Shown piece by piece: positions 1-7,776 of a stretch of 64,000 nucleotides of DNA. The DNA comes from Bradyrhizobium sp. CCBAU 53421 (GTDB lineage: Bacteria > Pseudomonadota > Alphaproteobacteria > Rhizobiales > Xanthobacteraceae). The stretch lies in NCBI RefSeq assembly GCF_015291625.1, contig NZ_CP030047.1:8922501-8986500 (forward strand), given 5' to 3'. Position numbers and translations under genes: made by a program. Under the pieces are notes generated by a model. The model did no database searches, was not told the origin of the DNA, and saw only the letters and a program-made list of their open reading frames with translations. Within the stretch, counting starts at the first letter, position 1. Every line of letters starts with the position of its first letter.

Positions 1-523
1 CGACGCGGCGACCTGGGAAGCCTACGGCTTCGCCGACAAGAGCATCGAGCAATCGCAGGCGATCTGCGAGGACGTGTTCGCCGCGACGCTGGACGGCCAC
101 AGGCTGATCTCGAACAAATCGGTGTGGCGCAATTTCCCGTGGATCTGGAACGAGCGCTGGTCGCACGGCAACATAGTGCTGATCGGCGACGCCTTGCATT
201 CGGCGCATTTCTCGATCGGCTCGGGCACGCGGCTCGCGATCGAGGATGCGATCGCGCTGACCAAGGCGCTGGAAGCCGAAGGCGACATCGCCGCCGCGCT
301 GGCCCGCTACGAGAGCGAGCGCAAGCCGATCGTGAAGAAGCTCGTCACCGCGGCGCGGACCAGCGCCGACTGGTACGAGCATTTCCCTGCGCACATGAAA
401 GGCGATCTGATGGATTTCGCCTACAGCTACATCACCCGCTCCGGCCGGATCGACGATGCGCGGCTGCGCGCAATGTCGCCGGCCTTCATGGCCCGCTATG
501 AGGCCGCAAAGGGACGCTCATGA
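1..523 (+). CDS. FAD-dependent aryl-CoA monooxygenase, C-terminal part (5' end outside window)
   Basis: Only the last 173 codons are present; the frame is open from base 2. The visible part has the GD motif of group A flavin monooxygenases (NIVLIGDALHSAHF) followed by IGSGTRLAIEDAIAL, a pattern I associate with salicylyl-CoA 5-hydroxylase and the monooxygenase half of anthraniloyl-CoA monooxygenase. The protein ends soon after, so no Old-Yellow-Enzyme half is fused to it. Its stop overlaps the start of the following CoA ligase (ATGA), so the two are translationally coupled. The likely role is hydroxylation of an aromatic CoA thioester made by that ligase. The FAD-binding N-terminus is not visible, so the substrate is inference. 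Confidence 0.75.
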   Translation, partial: DAATWEAYGFADKSIEQSQAICEDVFAATLDGHRLISNKSVWRNFPWIWNERWSHGNIVLIGDALHSAHFSIGSGTRLAIEDAIALTKALEAEGDIAAALARYESERKPIVKKLVTAARTSADWYEHFPAHMKGDLMDFAYSYITRSGRIDDARLRAMSPAFMARYEAAKGRS

Positions 524-2130
524 CCGGGATCGCCGACCAGGTTCCGCTGGACAATCCCGGTTCGCGCGAGATCGGCTTCACGATCCCCGAACGCTACAAT
601 GCGAGCCGCATCCTGTTCGACAATCTCGGCAACGGCAATGCCGAACGGCTGGCGCTGATCGGCCCCGCCGGCACGCGGACCTATCGCGAGCTGTGCACTG
701 AGGCCGCACGCTGGGGCCACGCCTTCCAGTCGCTTGGGCTCAAGCGCGGCGACCGCGTGCTGCTGTTCCTCGACGACACGCCGGCCTATCCCGCCGCATT
801 CTTCGGCGCGGTGCGCGCCGGCTTCGTGCCGCTGCTCATCAACACGCTGACGACGCCGGAGCTGCTGCAGTTCTATCTGTCCGATGCCGGCGCGCAGGTC
901 GCGGTCACCGATGCGGAGTTCTGTTCACGCTTCAACGCGGAGGCCTGCAAGGACACGCCGCTGCGTACGCTGGTCGTGGTCAATGGCACAGCCGGCGATC
1001 ATGCCGTCGCGGAGACGCGCAACGCCGGCGACTGGCTGCAAGCGTTTCCGACCGAGCTCGACGCGGCCGACACGCACCGCAACGAGATGGCGTTCTGGAT
1101 GTATTCGTCGGGCTCGACCGGCCGTCCCAAGGGCATCGTGCATCTGCAGCACGACATGGCCTATAGCGAGCGCGCCTTTGCCCGCAACGTGCTGAAGCTT
1201 CAGCCCGGCGACATCTGCTTCTCGGTACCGAAGATTTTCTTCGCCTATGGTTTCGGCAATTCGATCACATTCCCCTTCTCGGTCGGTGCCGCGACGCTGC
1301 TGCTGCCGGGCCAGCCGAAGCCGGCCGCGATCTTCGCGGCGATCGGGCAGTATCGGCCGACCGTGTTCTTCGGCCTGCCGACGCTCTACATCACCCTGAC
1401 CAAGGCCGAAGGCGCCGAGCAGGCCGATTTCGCCTCGCTGCGGATGGCGGTCTCGGCCGCCGAGGTGCTGTCGGCCGACGTGTTCAACGGCTGGAAGCGG
1501 CTCACCGGGCTCGAGATCATCGAAGGGCTCGGCTCGACCGAGGTGCTGCACGTCTATCTCAGCAACCGCACGGAGCAGAAGAAGCTCGGCGCCGCGGGCC
1601 TGCGCGTGCCCGGCTACGAGATCATGCTGCGCGACAGCGACGGCCGCGAGGTCGGCGACAATGAGGAAGGCATTTTGTGGGTGCGCGGCGATTCCGCGAC
1701 GCCGCTGTATTGGAACCGGCCGGACAAGACCGCCGAGACCGTGCGCGAGGACGGCTGGATCTACACCGGCGACCGCTTCATCCGCGACGGCGACGGCTTC
1801 CACTTCTTCCGCGGCCGCGCCGACGACCTGATCAAGATCTCCGGCCAGTGGGTCTATCCGCTGGAAGTCGAGCTGTGCCTCGCCGATCACCCCGACGTCC
1901 GCGAATGCGCCGTCTACGCCGCCGAATTGCCGGACCGCCGCATGACGCTGCGGGCGGTGGTTGTCATGAACAAGGCCGGCTTCGACGCCGATGAGGCGAC
2001 GCGGCGGCTGCAGGATTACGTGAAGACGAAGCTGCTGCCGTACAAATATCCGCGCGAGGTGAAGTTCATCGATGAGCTGCCGAAGACCGGCACGGGGAAG
2101 ATCGACCGCCAGGCCGTGATGCGGATGTGA
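520..2130 (+). CDS. Benzoate-CoA ligase family protein (aryl-CoA synthetase)
   Basis: This 536-residue ANL-superfamily enzyme should activate an aromatic acid to its CoA thioester with ATP via an acyl-adenylate. The phosphate-binding loop YSSGSTGRPKG lies near residue 200, and the LGSTEVLHVYLSN stretch near 340 resembles benzoate-CoA ligases. The TGDRF aspartate and the C-terminal lysine segment PKTGTGKIDR are both present. Length is normal for the family. The start is the ATG overlapping the upstream stop. With the preceding hydroxylase it could form a salicylate or 2-aminobenzoate CoA route ending at gentisyl-CoA; benzoate or a substituted benzoate is the alternative substrate. Confidence 0.85.
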   Translation: MTGIADQVPLDNPGSREIGFTIPERYNASRILFDNLGNGNAERLALIGPAGTRTYRELCTEAARWGHAFQSLGLKRGDRVLLFLDDTPAYPAAFFGAVRAGFVPLLINTLTTPELLQFYLSDAGAQVAVTDAEFCSRFNAEACKDTPLRTLVVVNGTAGDHAVAETRNAGDWLQAFPTELDAADTHRNEMAFWMYSSGSTGRPKGIVHLQHDMAYSERAFARNVLKLQPGDICFSVPKIFFAYGFGNSITFPFSVGAATLLLPGQPKPAAIFAAIGQYRPTVFFGLPTLYITLTKAEGAEQADFASLRMAVSAAEVLSADVFNGWKRLTGLEIIEGLGSTEVLHVYLSNRTEQKKLGAAGLRVPGYEIMLRDSDGREVGDNEEGILWVRGDSATPLYWNRPDKTAETVREDGWIYTGDRFIRDGDGFHFFRGRADDLIKISGQWVYPLEVELCLADHPDVRECAVYAAELPDRRMTLRAVVVMNKAGFDADEATRRLQDYVKTKLLPYKYPREVKFIDELPKTGTGKIDRQAVMRM

Positions 2131-2219
2131 GGGTGCCGGTCGATCGACGCAGCTCCCGCAAATTTGGTGTCGTCCCGGCGAAGGCCGCACTTGCCGCTAC
2201 GATCATCTCGCCCGGGGCT

Positions 2220-2387
2220 TACCCCTCTCCCCAACCCTCCCCCGCAAGGGGGGAGGGAGCCTAACCAGCGTGTTCACCTCACTTAGGTGCGTTCGCGATC
2301 TTCAAATGCTCGCCAACACGGGCGTAAGGGAAGCACCGGCGGAGGGGTTCCCTCCCCCCTTGCGGGGGAGGGTTAGGGAGAGGGGTG
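2220..2387. repeat. Palindromic intergenic element with inverted CCCTCCCCC-rich arms
   Basis: Two inverted copies of a roughly 38-base arm (ACCCCTCTCCCCAACCCTCC onward, and its reverse complement ending at 2387) flank about 90 bases. It fills the gap between two convergent genes (2130 and 2431). A transcript could fold into a long stem, so it may end transcription from both sides. The rest of the 300-base gap shows no gene; bases 2170-2185 hold half of another genome repeat (GTCGTCCCGGCGAAGGCC). Confidence 0.7.
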
Positions 2388-2430
2388 TCGCACGGCGTGC
2401 TCTCTCGATGTGCGTTTTGCGCGCCGGCAG

Positions 2431-3615
2431 CTACGCTTTCAGCCCCGTCCCACCATACAGCCACGCGATATCGTCGCACCACTCGGCTTGCGACTTCGCG
2501 CTCATGATTGCGTTGCGGATGCGGGCGTGCTCGCCTGAGGGATGGTAGACGTGCTCGCCGATCGCGCGGGACATCAGTTGCACGCGCGCGGTGCGCGGGA
2601 AGCGTTGCGCGCGGTAGGCATCGAGCGCGGCCGCGTGATCGTCGTGATTGGCCAGCATGTGCGACAGACAGACCGCGTCCTCCATCGCCTGGCAGGCACC
2701 TTGCGCGAAATATTGCAGCATCGGATGCGCGGCGTCGCCGAGCAGCACCACGCGGCCGTCGATCCAGCGCTCGGTGGGATCGCGGTCGCACAGCACCCAG
2801 AGCTTCCAGTTGGTGCCGTGGCGGATGATGTTCTGCGCCCGCTCGTGGACGTGGGTAAAGCCCTTCATCACCTCTTGCTCGGAGACCGGCTTGCCCGCGA
2901 CCGGCTCCGGCGCATCGTTGTGATAGGTGACGACGAGGTTGAACACCTTCCAGCCCGACAGCGGGTAATGCACGATGTGGCATTTCGGCCCGGCCCACAG
3001 CGTCGCTGCATTCCAGCGCAGATCCTCCGGCATCTGCTCGGTCGGGATCACCGAGCGATAGGTGGTGTGGCCGGAGACGCGCGGCGGGCCATCCGCCGTC
3101 ACCTGCTTGCGGATGTTGGACCACAGCCCGTCGGCTCCGATCAGCAGGCGCCCGGTGATGTGCTCGCCATTGGCGAGCCTTGCGGTCACCGACGAACCGT
3201 CCTGCTCGTAGCCGACAACTTCGCTGGACACGCGCAGCTCGATCAGCTCGTGATTCTGGCAGGCGCGCAGGAACACGCCGTGCAGGTCGCCGCGATGCAC
3301 GACCGCATAGGGGTTGCCGAACCGCGTGCGGAAGGCGTCGCCGAGATCGATATGGGTGATCTCATCGGCGGTCAGCGCATCCATCAACCGCAGCTGGTCG
3401 ATATAAACCGCCATGTTGCGTGCGGCCTCGCCGACGCCGAGATAGTCGAAGGCGTGGAAAGCGTTCGGCCCAAGCTGGATGCCGGCGCCGATCTCGCCGA
3501 GCGCCGAGGCCTTCTCCAGCAGGATGGAGCGAATGCCCTTCTGCGCGAGGCCGAGCGCGACGGCGAGACCGCCGATGCCGCCGCCCGCGATCAGGACCGG
3601 CTTGCCCTCCGCCAT
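2431..3615 (-). CDS. 3-hydroxybenzoate 6-hydroxylase-type FAD monooxygenase
   Basis: This 394-residue group A flavoprotein monooxygenase is predicted to convert 3-hydroxybenzoate (or salicylate-type substrates) to gentisate using NAD(P)H and O2. The dinucleotide motif GxGxxG sits at residues 11-16 (AGGGIGG) and the second FAD motif LLGDAAHPM near 291-299. The middle motif ADGLWSNIR is also typical. The ATG at 3615 overlaps the MarR stop (TGATG), so an in-frame upstream extension is rejected. It forms an operon with the MarR gene and maleylpyruvate isomerase and faces gentisate dioxygenase, which supports gentisate as product. Salicylate 1-hydroxylase is a less likely alternative. Confidence 0.85.
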   Translation of the reverse strand: MAEGKPVLIAGGGIGGLAVALGLAQKGIRSILLEKASALGEIGAGIQLGPNAFHAFDYLGVGEAARNMAVYIDQLRLMDALTADEITHIDLGDAFRTRFGNPYAVVHRGDLHGVFLRACQNHELIELRVSSEVVGYEQDGSSVTARLANGEHITGRLLIGADGLWSNIRKQVTADGPPRVSGHTTYRSVIPTEQMPEDLRWNAATLWAGPKCHIVHYPLSGWKVFNLVVTYHNDAPEPVAGKPVSEQEVMKGFTHVHERAQNIIRHGTNWKLWVLCDRDPTERWIDGRVVLLGDAAHPMLQYFAQGACQAMEDAVCLSHMLANHDDHAAALDAYRAQRFPRTARVQLMSRAIGEHVYHPSGEHARIRNAIMSAKSQAEWCDDIAWLYGGTGLKA

Positions 3616-4127
3616 CAGCCCGATCTCCCGAGATGTTCGAGCGCGTCCTCGGCGCGCAGCGGCACCCGCGAGGCCTCGTTGTTGAGGTCGACAAGTTGGG
3701 TCAAGAGCGAGAGAAGCGTCTTGCGGTCGGCCGGCTTCAGCGGCTGCAGCATCCGAGCCTGCGCCTTGTCGACCGAGGGCATGATGTCGCTCAGCACCGC
3801 GGCGCCGGCCTTGGTGAGGTAGAGCAGCTTGACGCGCTTGTCCTCGGGCGCCGGCTTGCGCACGATGAATTCCTTGGTCTGCAGCCGCTCGATCACATTG
3901 CCGAGCGTGGAGCGGTCGAACGCGATCACCGCCGAAAGCCTTGTGGCGTCGATGCCGGGATGGGTCGAGATCGTGACCAGCGCGGCGTATTGCACCGGCG
4001 TCAGGTCGAACGCCTTGCACTCCTCGATGAACAGCGCAACAGCGATCTGCTGCATCCGCCGGAACAGATAGCCGGGCGCGGTGTAAACCGCATCCATGGT
4101 GACGGGCGTGGGCTTGCTATTCGGCAT
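3615..4127 (-). CDS. MarR-family transcriptional regulator
   Basis: The 170-residue product is a small winged-helix regulator. The recognition region reads LTPVQYAALVTISTHPGIDATRLSAVIAFDRSTLGNVIERL, and the wing has the usual D-R pair (APEDKRVKLLYLTKAG). MarR proteins usually repress degradative genes and release DNA on binding a phenolic ligand. Here the gene sits between the hydroxylase and isomerase genes with overlaps at both ends. Its probable operator is the palindrome at 4854-4873. The start at 4127 overlaps the isomerase end by 11 bases; ATG 4097 is an alternative, and neither has a strong ribosome-binding site. Confidence 0.85.
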   Translation of the reverse strand: MPNSKPTPVTMDAVYTAPGYLFRRMQQIAVALFIEECKAFDLTPVQYAALVTISTHPGIDATRLSAVIAFDRSTLGNVIERLQTKEFIVRKPAPEDKRVKLLYLTKAGAAVLSDIMPSVDKAQARMLQPLKPADRKTLLSLLTQLVDLNNEASRVPLRAEDALEHLGRSG

Positions 4128-4749
4128 CGGGCTGCTTGTCCGGAGCGGCGTCGGCGAACGCCGTGACTTGTTTTGCCGCCGCTTCGGCCTTGAGCAGGCG
4201 CGGGTAGGCCGATACGTCGACGCCGAAGCGCCGCGCGTTGGCGAGTTGCGGCACGAGGCAGAGATCGGCGAGCGTCGGCGCATCGCCGAAGCAGAACGGC
4301 CCCGCCTCCGCGGCGATCAGGGTCTCGCAGGCCGCGAGGCCCTCGCGGTTGGCCCAGGCCGCCCACTCCGTCACCTGCTCCTCGGGCAGGCCGAGCTTGC
4401 GCAGCCGCGCCAGCACCTTCAGATTCTGCACCGGGTGGGTGTCGCAGGCGATCGCCTGCGCGAACGCCCGCACCTTGGCACGCCGCATCGGATCCTTCGG
4501 CAGCAGCGGCGGATTTGGATTGGTCTCGTCGAGCCATTCGATGATCGCGAGCGACTGGGTGAGGATCGCGCCCGCGTCGCTCTCGAGCGTCGGCACCAGT
4601 CCCTGCGGATTGATCGCGAGATAGGCCGGCGCGCATTGCTCACCCTTGCGCAGATGATGCGGCAGATGCTCCGATGTCAGCCCCTTCAGGTTGAGGGCGA
4701 TCCGGACCCGGTAGGACGCGCTGCTCCGGAAATAGCCATGCAGCTTCAT
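4117..4749 (-). CDS. Maleylpyruvate isomerase, glutathione-dependent (zeta-class GST, NagL-like)
   Basis: This 210-residue zeta-class glutathione transferase should isomerise maleylpyruvate to fumarylpyruvate after gentisate ring cleavage. The N-terminal thioredoxin fold carries the active-site segment FRSSASYRVRIALNLKG at residues 7-23. The Cys of eukaryotic maleylacetoacetate isomerases (SSCSxR) is replaced by Ala, as in NagL-type enzymes, which I recall with SGTSHR there. The C-terminal helical domain has the CDTHPVQNLKVL and FGDAPTLADLCLVPQ motifs. Start 4749 follows GGGAGGTTCCG. It is the first gene of the minus-strand operon. Maleylacetoacetate isomerase is possible, but the adjacent gentisate genes favour maleylpyruvate. 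Confidence 0.85.
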   Translation of the reverse strand: MKLHGYFRSSASYRVRIALNLKGLTSEHLPHHLRKGEQCAPAYLAINPQGLVPTLESDAGAILTQSLAIIEWLDETNPNPPLLPKDPMRRAKVRAFAQAIACDTHPVQNLKVLARLRKLGLPEEQVTEWAAWANREGLAACETLIAAEAGPFCFGDAPTLADLCLVPQLANARRFGVDVSAYPRLLKAEAAAKQVTAFADAAPDKQPDAE

Positions 4750-4768
4750 CGGAACCTCCCTTGCATTA

Positions 4769-4830
4769 TTCTGGTTTTGACGCGTTTTCTTCACGTGAAC
4801 CGGCATCCACTTCGCTCGAAAACGCTATGG
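4769..4830 (+). repeat. Dispersed 62-bp repeat, copy 1
   Basis: The segment with GTTTTGACGCGTTTTCTTC ... CACTTCGCTCGAAAACGC closely matches a second copy at 8838-8900. I recall this unit as abundant in intergenic regions of Bradyrhizobium and Rhodopseudomonas. It lies upstream of the gentisate dioxygenase promoter. Confidence 0.75.
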
Positions 4831-4839
4831 CTCGCTTCA

Positions 4840-4867
4840 TTGACGCTAGCCATATTGTAAGTATACT
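4840..4867 (+). promoter_or_regulatory. Predicted sigma70-type promoter of the gentisate dioxygenase gene
   Basis: TTGACG (4840-4845) and TATACT (4862-4867) are separated by 16 bases, 41 bases upstream of the dioxygenase start. The -10 hexamer lies inside the candidate MarR operator. On the other strand a TTGACA (4867-4872) could serve the isomerase-MarR-hydroxylase operon. No transcript data are available. Confidence 0.6.
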
Positions 4868-4873
4868 GTCAAT
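4854..4873. promoter_or_regulatory. Candidate MarR operator in the divergent gentisate promoter region
   Basis: The 20-base site ATTGTAAGTATACTGTCAAT has outer arms ATTG/CAAT and a perfect AGTATACT core; only two positions per half fail to match. Size and symmetry fit MarR-family operators. It overlaps the -10 of the plus-strand promoter and a TTGACA on the minus strand, so one bound dimer could repress both directions. Confidence 0.6.
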
Positions 4874-4907
4874 AAATCGAACCGACAAGAATGATGGGAG
4901 GCTTGCC

Positions 4908-5948
4908 ATGGAAGCCGTGCAGAAGACCCCCGAGCGCGAGGCGTTCTACAGGAAGATCGACGGCCAGAACCTCTCGGCGCTGTGGAACGTGATGAACGAT
5001 CTGATCACGCCGGAGCCGAAAAGCGCCTGTCGCCCGCATCTTTGGAAGTTCGACCAGATCCGCGATTACATGAACGAAGCCGGCAGACTGATCACGGCCA
5101 AGGAAGCCGAGCGGCGCGTGCTGGTGCTGGAAAATCCCGGCCTGCGCGGCCAGTCCAAGATCACGACCTCGCTGTTCGCCGGCGTGCAGATGGTGGTGCC
5201 GGGCGACATCGCCCCCGCCCATCGCCACGCCCAGTCGGCGCTGCGCTTCGTGCTCGAGGGCAAGGGCGCCTTCACCGCGGTCGACGGCGAACGCACCGCG
5301 ATGTCGCCGGGCGATTTCGTCATCACGCCGTCGATGACCTGGCACGACCATTCCAACGAAACCAATGAGCCGATGTTCTGGCTCGACGGGCTCGACATCC
5401 CGATGGTGCAGTTCTTCGACTGCTCGTTTGCCGAGGGCGCCAAGGAAGATCAGCAGTCGATCTCCAAGCCATCAGGCGCCAGCTTCGCGCGCTACGGCCA
5501 CAATCTGCTGCCGATCGACCAGAAGCGGACCTCCAAGACCTCGCCGATCTTCAACTATCCCTATGAATACACCCGCGAGGCGCTGGAGAAGGCCAAGGTC
5601 AGCGACGAGTGGGATGCCTGCCACGGGCTCAAGCTGAAATTCTCCAACCCGGAGACCGGCGATTTTGCGATGCCGACCATCGGCACCTTCATCCAGCTGC
5701 TGCCGAAAGGCTATACGACCGCGCGCTACCGGTCGACCGACGCCACCGTGTTCGCCGCGATCGAGGGCCGTGGCCGCACCCGGGTCGGCGACCAGACCTT
5801 CGAATGGGGCCCGCGCGATTTGTTCGTGGTGCCGAGCTGGCACTGGGTCACCCACGAGGCCGATGCGGATTCCGTGCTGTTCTCGTTCTCCGACCGCCCG
5901 GTGCAGCAGAAGCTCGACCTGTTCCGCGAGGATCGGGGGAACGCGTAA
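4908..5948 (+). CDS. Gentisate 1,2-dioxygenase
   Basis: This 346-residue bicupin, normal for the family, cleaves gentisate to maleylpyruvate with O2 and Fe(II). The first cupin has the iron ligands in PAHRHAQSALRF (His105, His107) and WHDHSNE (His146). The second cupin shows YRSTDATVFAAIEGRGRTRVG and PSWHWVTHEAD. The ATG at 4908 follows GGGAGG at 4896-4901; a longer open frame upstream runs through a repeat and is rejected. It is divergent from the maleylpyruvate isomerase operon, so ring cleavage and isomerisation are likely co-regulated by the MarR protein. Confidence 0.93.
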   Translation: MEAVQKTPEREAFYRKIDGQNLSALWNVMNDLITPEPKSACRPHLWKFDQIRDYMNEAGRLITAKEAERRVLVLENPGLRGQSKITTSLFAGVQMVVPGDIAPAHRHAQSALRFVLEGKGAFTAVDGERTAMSPGDFVITPSMTWHDHSNETNEPMFWLDGLDIPMVQFFDCSFAEGAKEDQQSISKPSGASFARYGHNLLPIDQKRTSKTSPIFNYPYEYTREALEKAKVSDEWDACHGLKLKFSNPETGDFAMPTIGTFIQLLPKGYTTARYRSTDATVFAAIEGRGRTRVGDQTFEWGPRDLFVVPSWHWVTHEADADSVLFSFSDRPVQQKLDLFREDRGNA

Positions 5949-5970
5949 CAGGCGCGGCAAAGCGTAATGC

Positions 5971-5998
5971 TGTCGTCCCGGCCTTCGCCGGGACGACA
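5971..5998. terminator. Short palindrome between convergent genes, possible bidirectional terminator
   Basis: TGTCGTCCCGGC-CTTC-GCCGGGACGACA is a perfect 12-bp stem with a 4-base loop, lying between the dioxygenase stop (5948) and the convergent permease stop (6026). It has no T-run, so intrinsic termination is uncertain. The same unit recurs as arms of the element at 61836-61954, so it is also a genome repeat. Confidence 0.5.
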
Positions 5999-6025
5999 CT
6001 TTGGGCGTGGCGCGCAGCGTGCCCT

Positions 6026-6853
6026 TCACCGCCAGTGCAGCAGCCTCACCTCGAGCAGGTTGATCAGCTTGCCGACCACAAGCCCGAACAGCGACAGGAT
6101 CACGACGCCGGCGAGCAGCTGATCGGTCTGCATCAGATTGCCGGCCTGCAGCACGAAGGCGCCGATGCCGTATTGCGCGCCGATCATCTCGGCGCTGACG
6201 ACGAGCAGCAGCGCTACCGACGAAGTGATGCGGAAGCCGGCGAGGATCGAGGGCAGCGCGCCCGGCCAGATCACGCGGCGCACGATGGCGTGGAACGGCA
6301 CGTTGAAGCTCTGCGCCATCCGGATCAGATTGCGCGGCACCGCATCGACGCCGCTATAGACCGAGATCGCAGTCGAGAAGAATACCCCGAGCGCAATGGT
6401 CGCGATCTTCGGCTCCTCGCCGATCCCGAGCCACAGGATGAGCAGCGGCAGCAGCGCGATCTTCGGAATCGGGAATAGCGCCGAGATGAAGGTGATGCCG
6501 ACGCCGCGCGCCATGGTCGACAGCCCGATCGCGAAGCCGACGATGACACCGGCGACGGTGCCGATGATCCAGCCGGAGCCGATCCGCATGATCGACCAGG
6601 AGAGGTGCTGCCACAGCGCCCCCGATGTCGCGAGCCTGTAGATCGCAACCGCGATCGCCGACGGCGCCGGCAGGAACAGCGGATTGACCCACCCTGCACT
6701 GCCCGCGAGCTGCCAGACCGCGATGACCAGCGCGAGCGCGATCCAGCCGGCAGAGCGACTGCCGCCGGGCGTGAAGCCGGCGCCGCGAAACGCGACCGGC
6801 CGCGTCGCTTCCACCGATTGGTCCTTGGTCTCCTGCGGAGAGCGCTCAAGCAT
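6026..6853 (-). CDS. ABC transporter permease (SsuC/TauC type)
   Basis: The 275-residue inner-membrane protein has about six hydrophobic segments and the permease coupling loop SFNVPFHAIVRRVIWPGALPSILAGFR near residues 185-215, matching the EAA motif of the nitrate/sulfonate/taurine permease family. The start at 6853 overlaps the ATPase gene end by 8 bases and follows GAGG. With the ATPase and binding protein it forms a complete importer. The family transports sulfonates, taurine, nitrate, thiamine precursors and aromatic acids, so the substrate is not determined. Confidence 0.88.
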   Translation of the reverse strand: MLERSPQETKDQSVEATRPVAFRGAGFTPGGSRSAGWIALALVIAVWQLAGSAGWVNPLFLPAPSAIAVAIYRLATSGALWQHLSWSIMRIGSGWIIGTVAGVIVGFAIGLSTMARGVGITFISALFPIPKIALLPLLILWLGIGEEPKIATIALGVFFSTAISVYSGVDAVPRNLIRMAQSFNVPFHAIVRRVIWPGALPSILAGFRITSSVALLLVVSAEMIGAQYGIGAFVLQAGNLMQTDQLLAGVVILSLFGLVVGKLINLLEVRLLHWR

Positions 6854-7619
6854 GCTGGACCTCGCGCTCGGCATCGATCGCTTCCTTGCGGATCAGCGAC
6901 CACAACTCACCCTGCAGCGCGGCCATGGGCGCACGTGCGTCCGCCATGCCGCGCTGGGCGCGCGTCATCGGGATGGTCACGATTTCCCGGATACGGCCGG
7001 GACGGCGCGACAGCACCACGACGCGGTCGGCAAGCCGCACGGCTTCCTCGAGGTTATGCGTGACATAGACCGCGCCCATCGCGCCGTCGGCAAGCAGGCC
7101 GACGAAATCCTCCATCAGCAGCTCGCGGGTCTGCGAATCCAGCGCCGACAGCGGCTCGTCCATCAACAGGATCGCCGGGCGAACCGCGAGCGCACGCGCG
7201 ATGCCGACCCGCTGGCGCATGCCGCCGGACAATTGCTTCGGATAGGCGGCGCGAAAATCCGACAGCCCCGTGCGGCGCAGCGCGTCGTCGATCACGGCGC
7301 GGCGCTCGCCTGTGCCGAGGGGCGTGTGCAGCAGCGGAAACGCGACATTCTCCTCGACCGTATTCCACGGCAGCAGGGCAAAATCCTGGAACACGAAGGT
7401 CAGCGGATTGAGGCTGCCGGCCGGCGGCGCGCCGCGCAATTCGGCGGCACCCTGGCTCGGCCGCAGCAGGCCGCCGAGGATCGACAGCAGCGTGCTCTTG
7501 CCGCAGCCGGACGGACCGACGATCGCGACGATCTCGCCGGCGCGGACCGTGAAGGAGACATCGTCGAGCACGTCGAGCGCGCCGAAACGATGGCTGATAT
7601 GGTCGGCGATCAGGTCCAT
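6846..7619 (-). CDS. ABC transporter ATP-binding protein (SsuB/TauB type)
   Basis: A 257-residue cytoplasmic ATPase with every expected motif: Walker A GPSGCGKST (35-43), signature LSGGMRQRVGIARAL, Walker B ILLMDEPLSALD and H-loop VTHNLEEA. It energises the permease encoded just downstream, with overlapping reading frames. The gene lies between the binding-protein gene (upstream, separated by a repeat) and the permease gene. Length and motifs are typical for the nitrate/sulfonate/taurine import ATPases. Confidence 0.92.
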   Translation of the reverse strand: MDLIADHISHRFGALDVLDDVSFTVRAGEIVAIVGPSGCGKSTLLSILGGLLRPSQGAAELRGAPPAGSLNPLTFVFQDFALLPWNTVEENVAFPLLHTPLGTGERRAVIDDALRRTGLSDFRAAYPKQLSGGMRQRVGIARALAVRPAILLMDEPLSALDSQTRELLMEDFVGLLADGAMGAVYVTHNLEEAVRLADRVVVLSRRPGRIREIVTIPMTRAQRGMADARAPMAALQGELWSLIRKEAIDAEREVQHA

Positions 7620-7645
7620 GGCGCTCCGCTGCCCACCGTGAGACC

Positions 7646-7748
7646 GTCATCCTGAGGAGCGCGAAGCGCGTCTCGAAGGATGCGCGGCCCGGATGTAGCG
7701 GGGCCGTCGATCCTTCGAGGCTCGCTGCGCTCGCACCTCAGGATGACG
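7646..7748. repeat. Dispersed palindromic repeat (GTCATCCTGAGG family), copy 1
   Basis: An approximately 100-base element bounded by inverted GTCATCCTGAGG / CCTCAGGATGAC ends, with inner CTCGAAGGAT / ATCCTTCGAG arms. A second copy is at 48248-48350. It sits inside the putative transporter operon between the binding-protein and ATPase genes. Confidence 0.8.
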
Positions 7749-7776
7749 GGTCGAAAAATGTGCGCGCGGCTCATCA

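Noticed and set aside
3615..4020. Upstream extension of the 3-hydroxybenzoate hydroxylase
   Set aside because: The extension overlaps the MarR gene in another frame and lacks family similarity; the TGATG overlap marks the start.
4761..4907. N-terminal extension of gentisate dioxygenase
   Set aside because: It reads through a dispersed repeat and the promoter; the ribosome-binding site at 4896 marks the true start.
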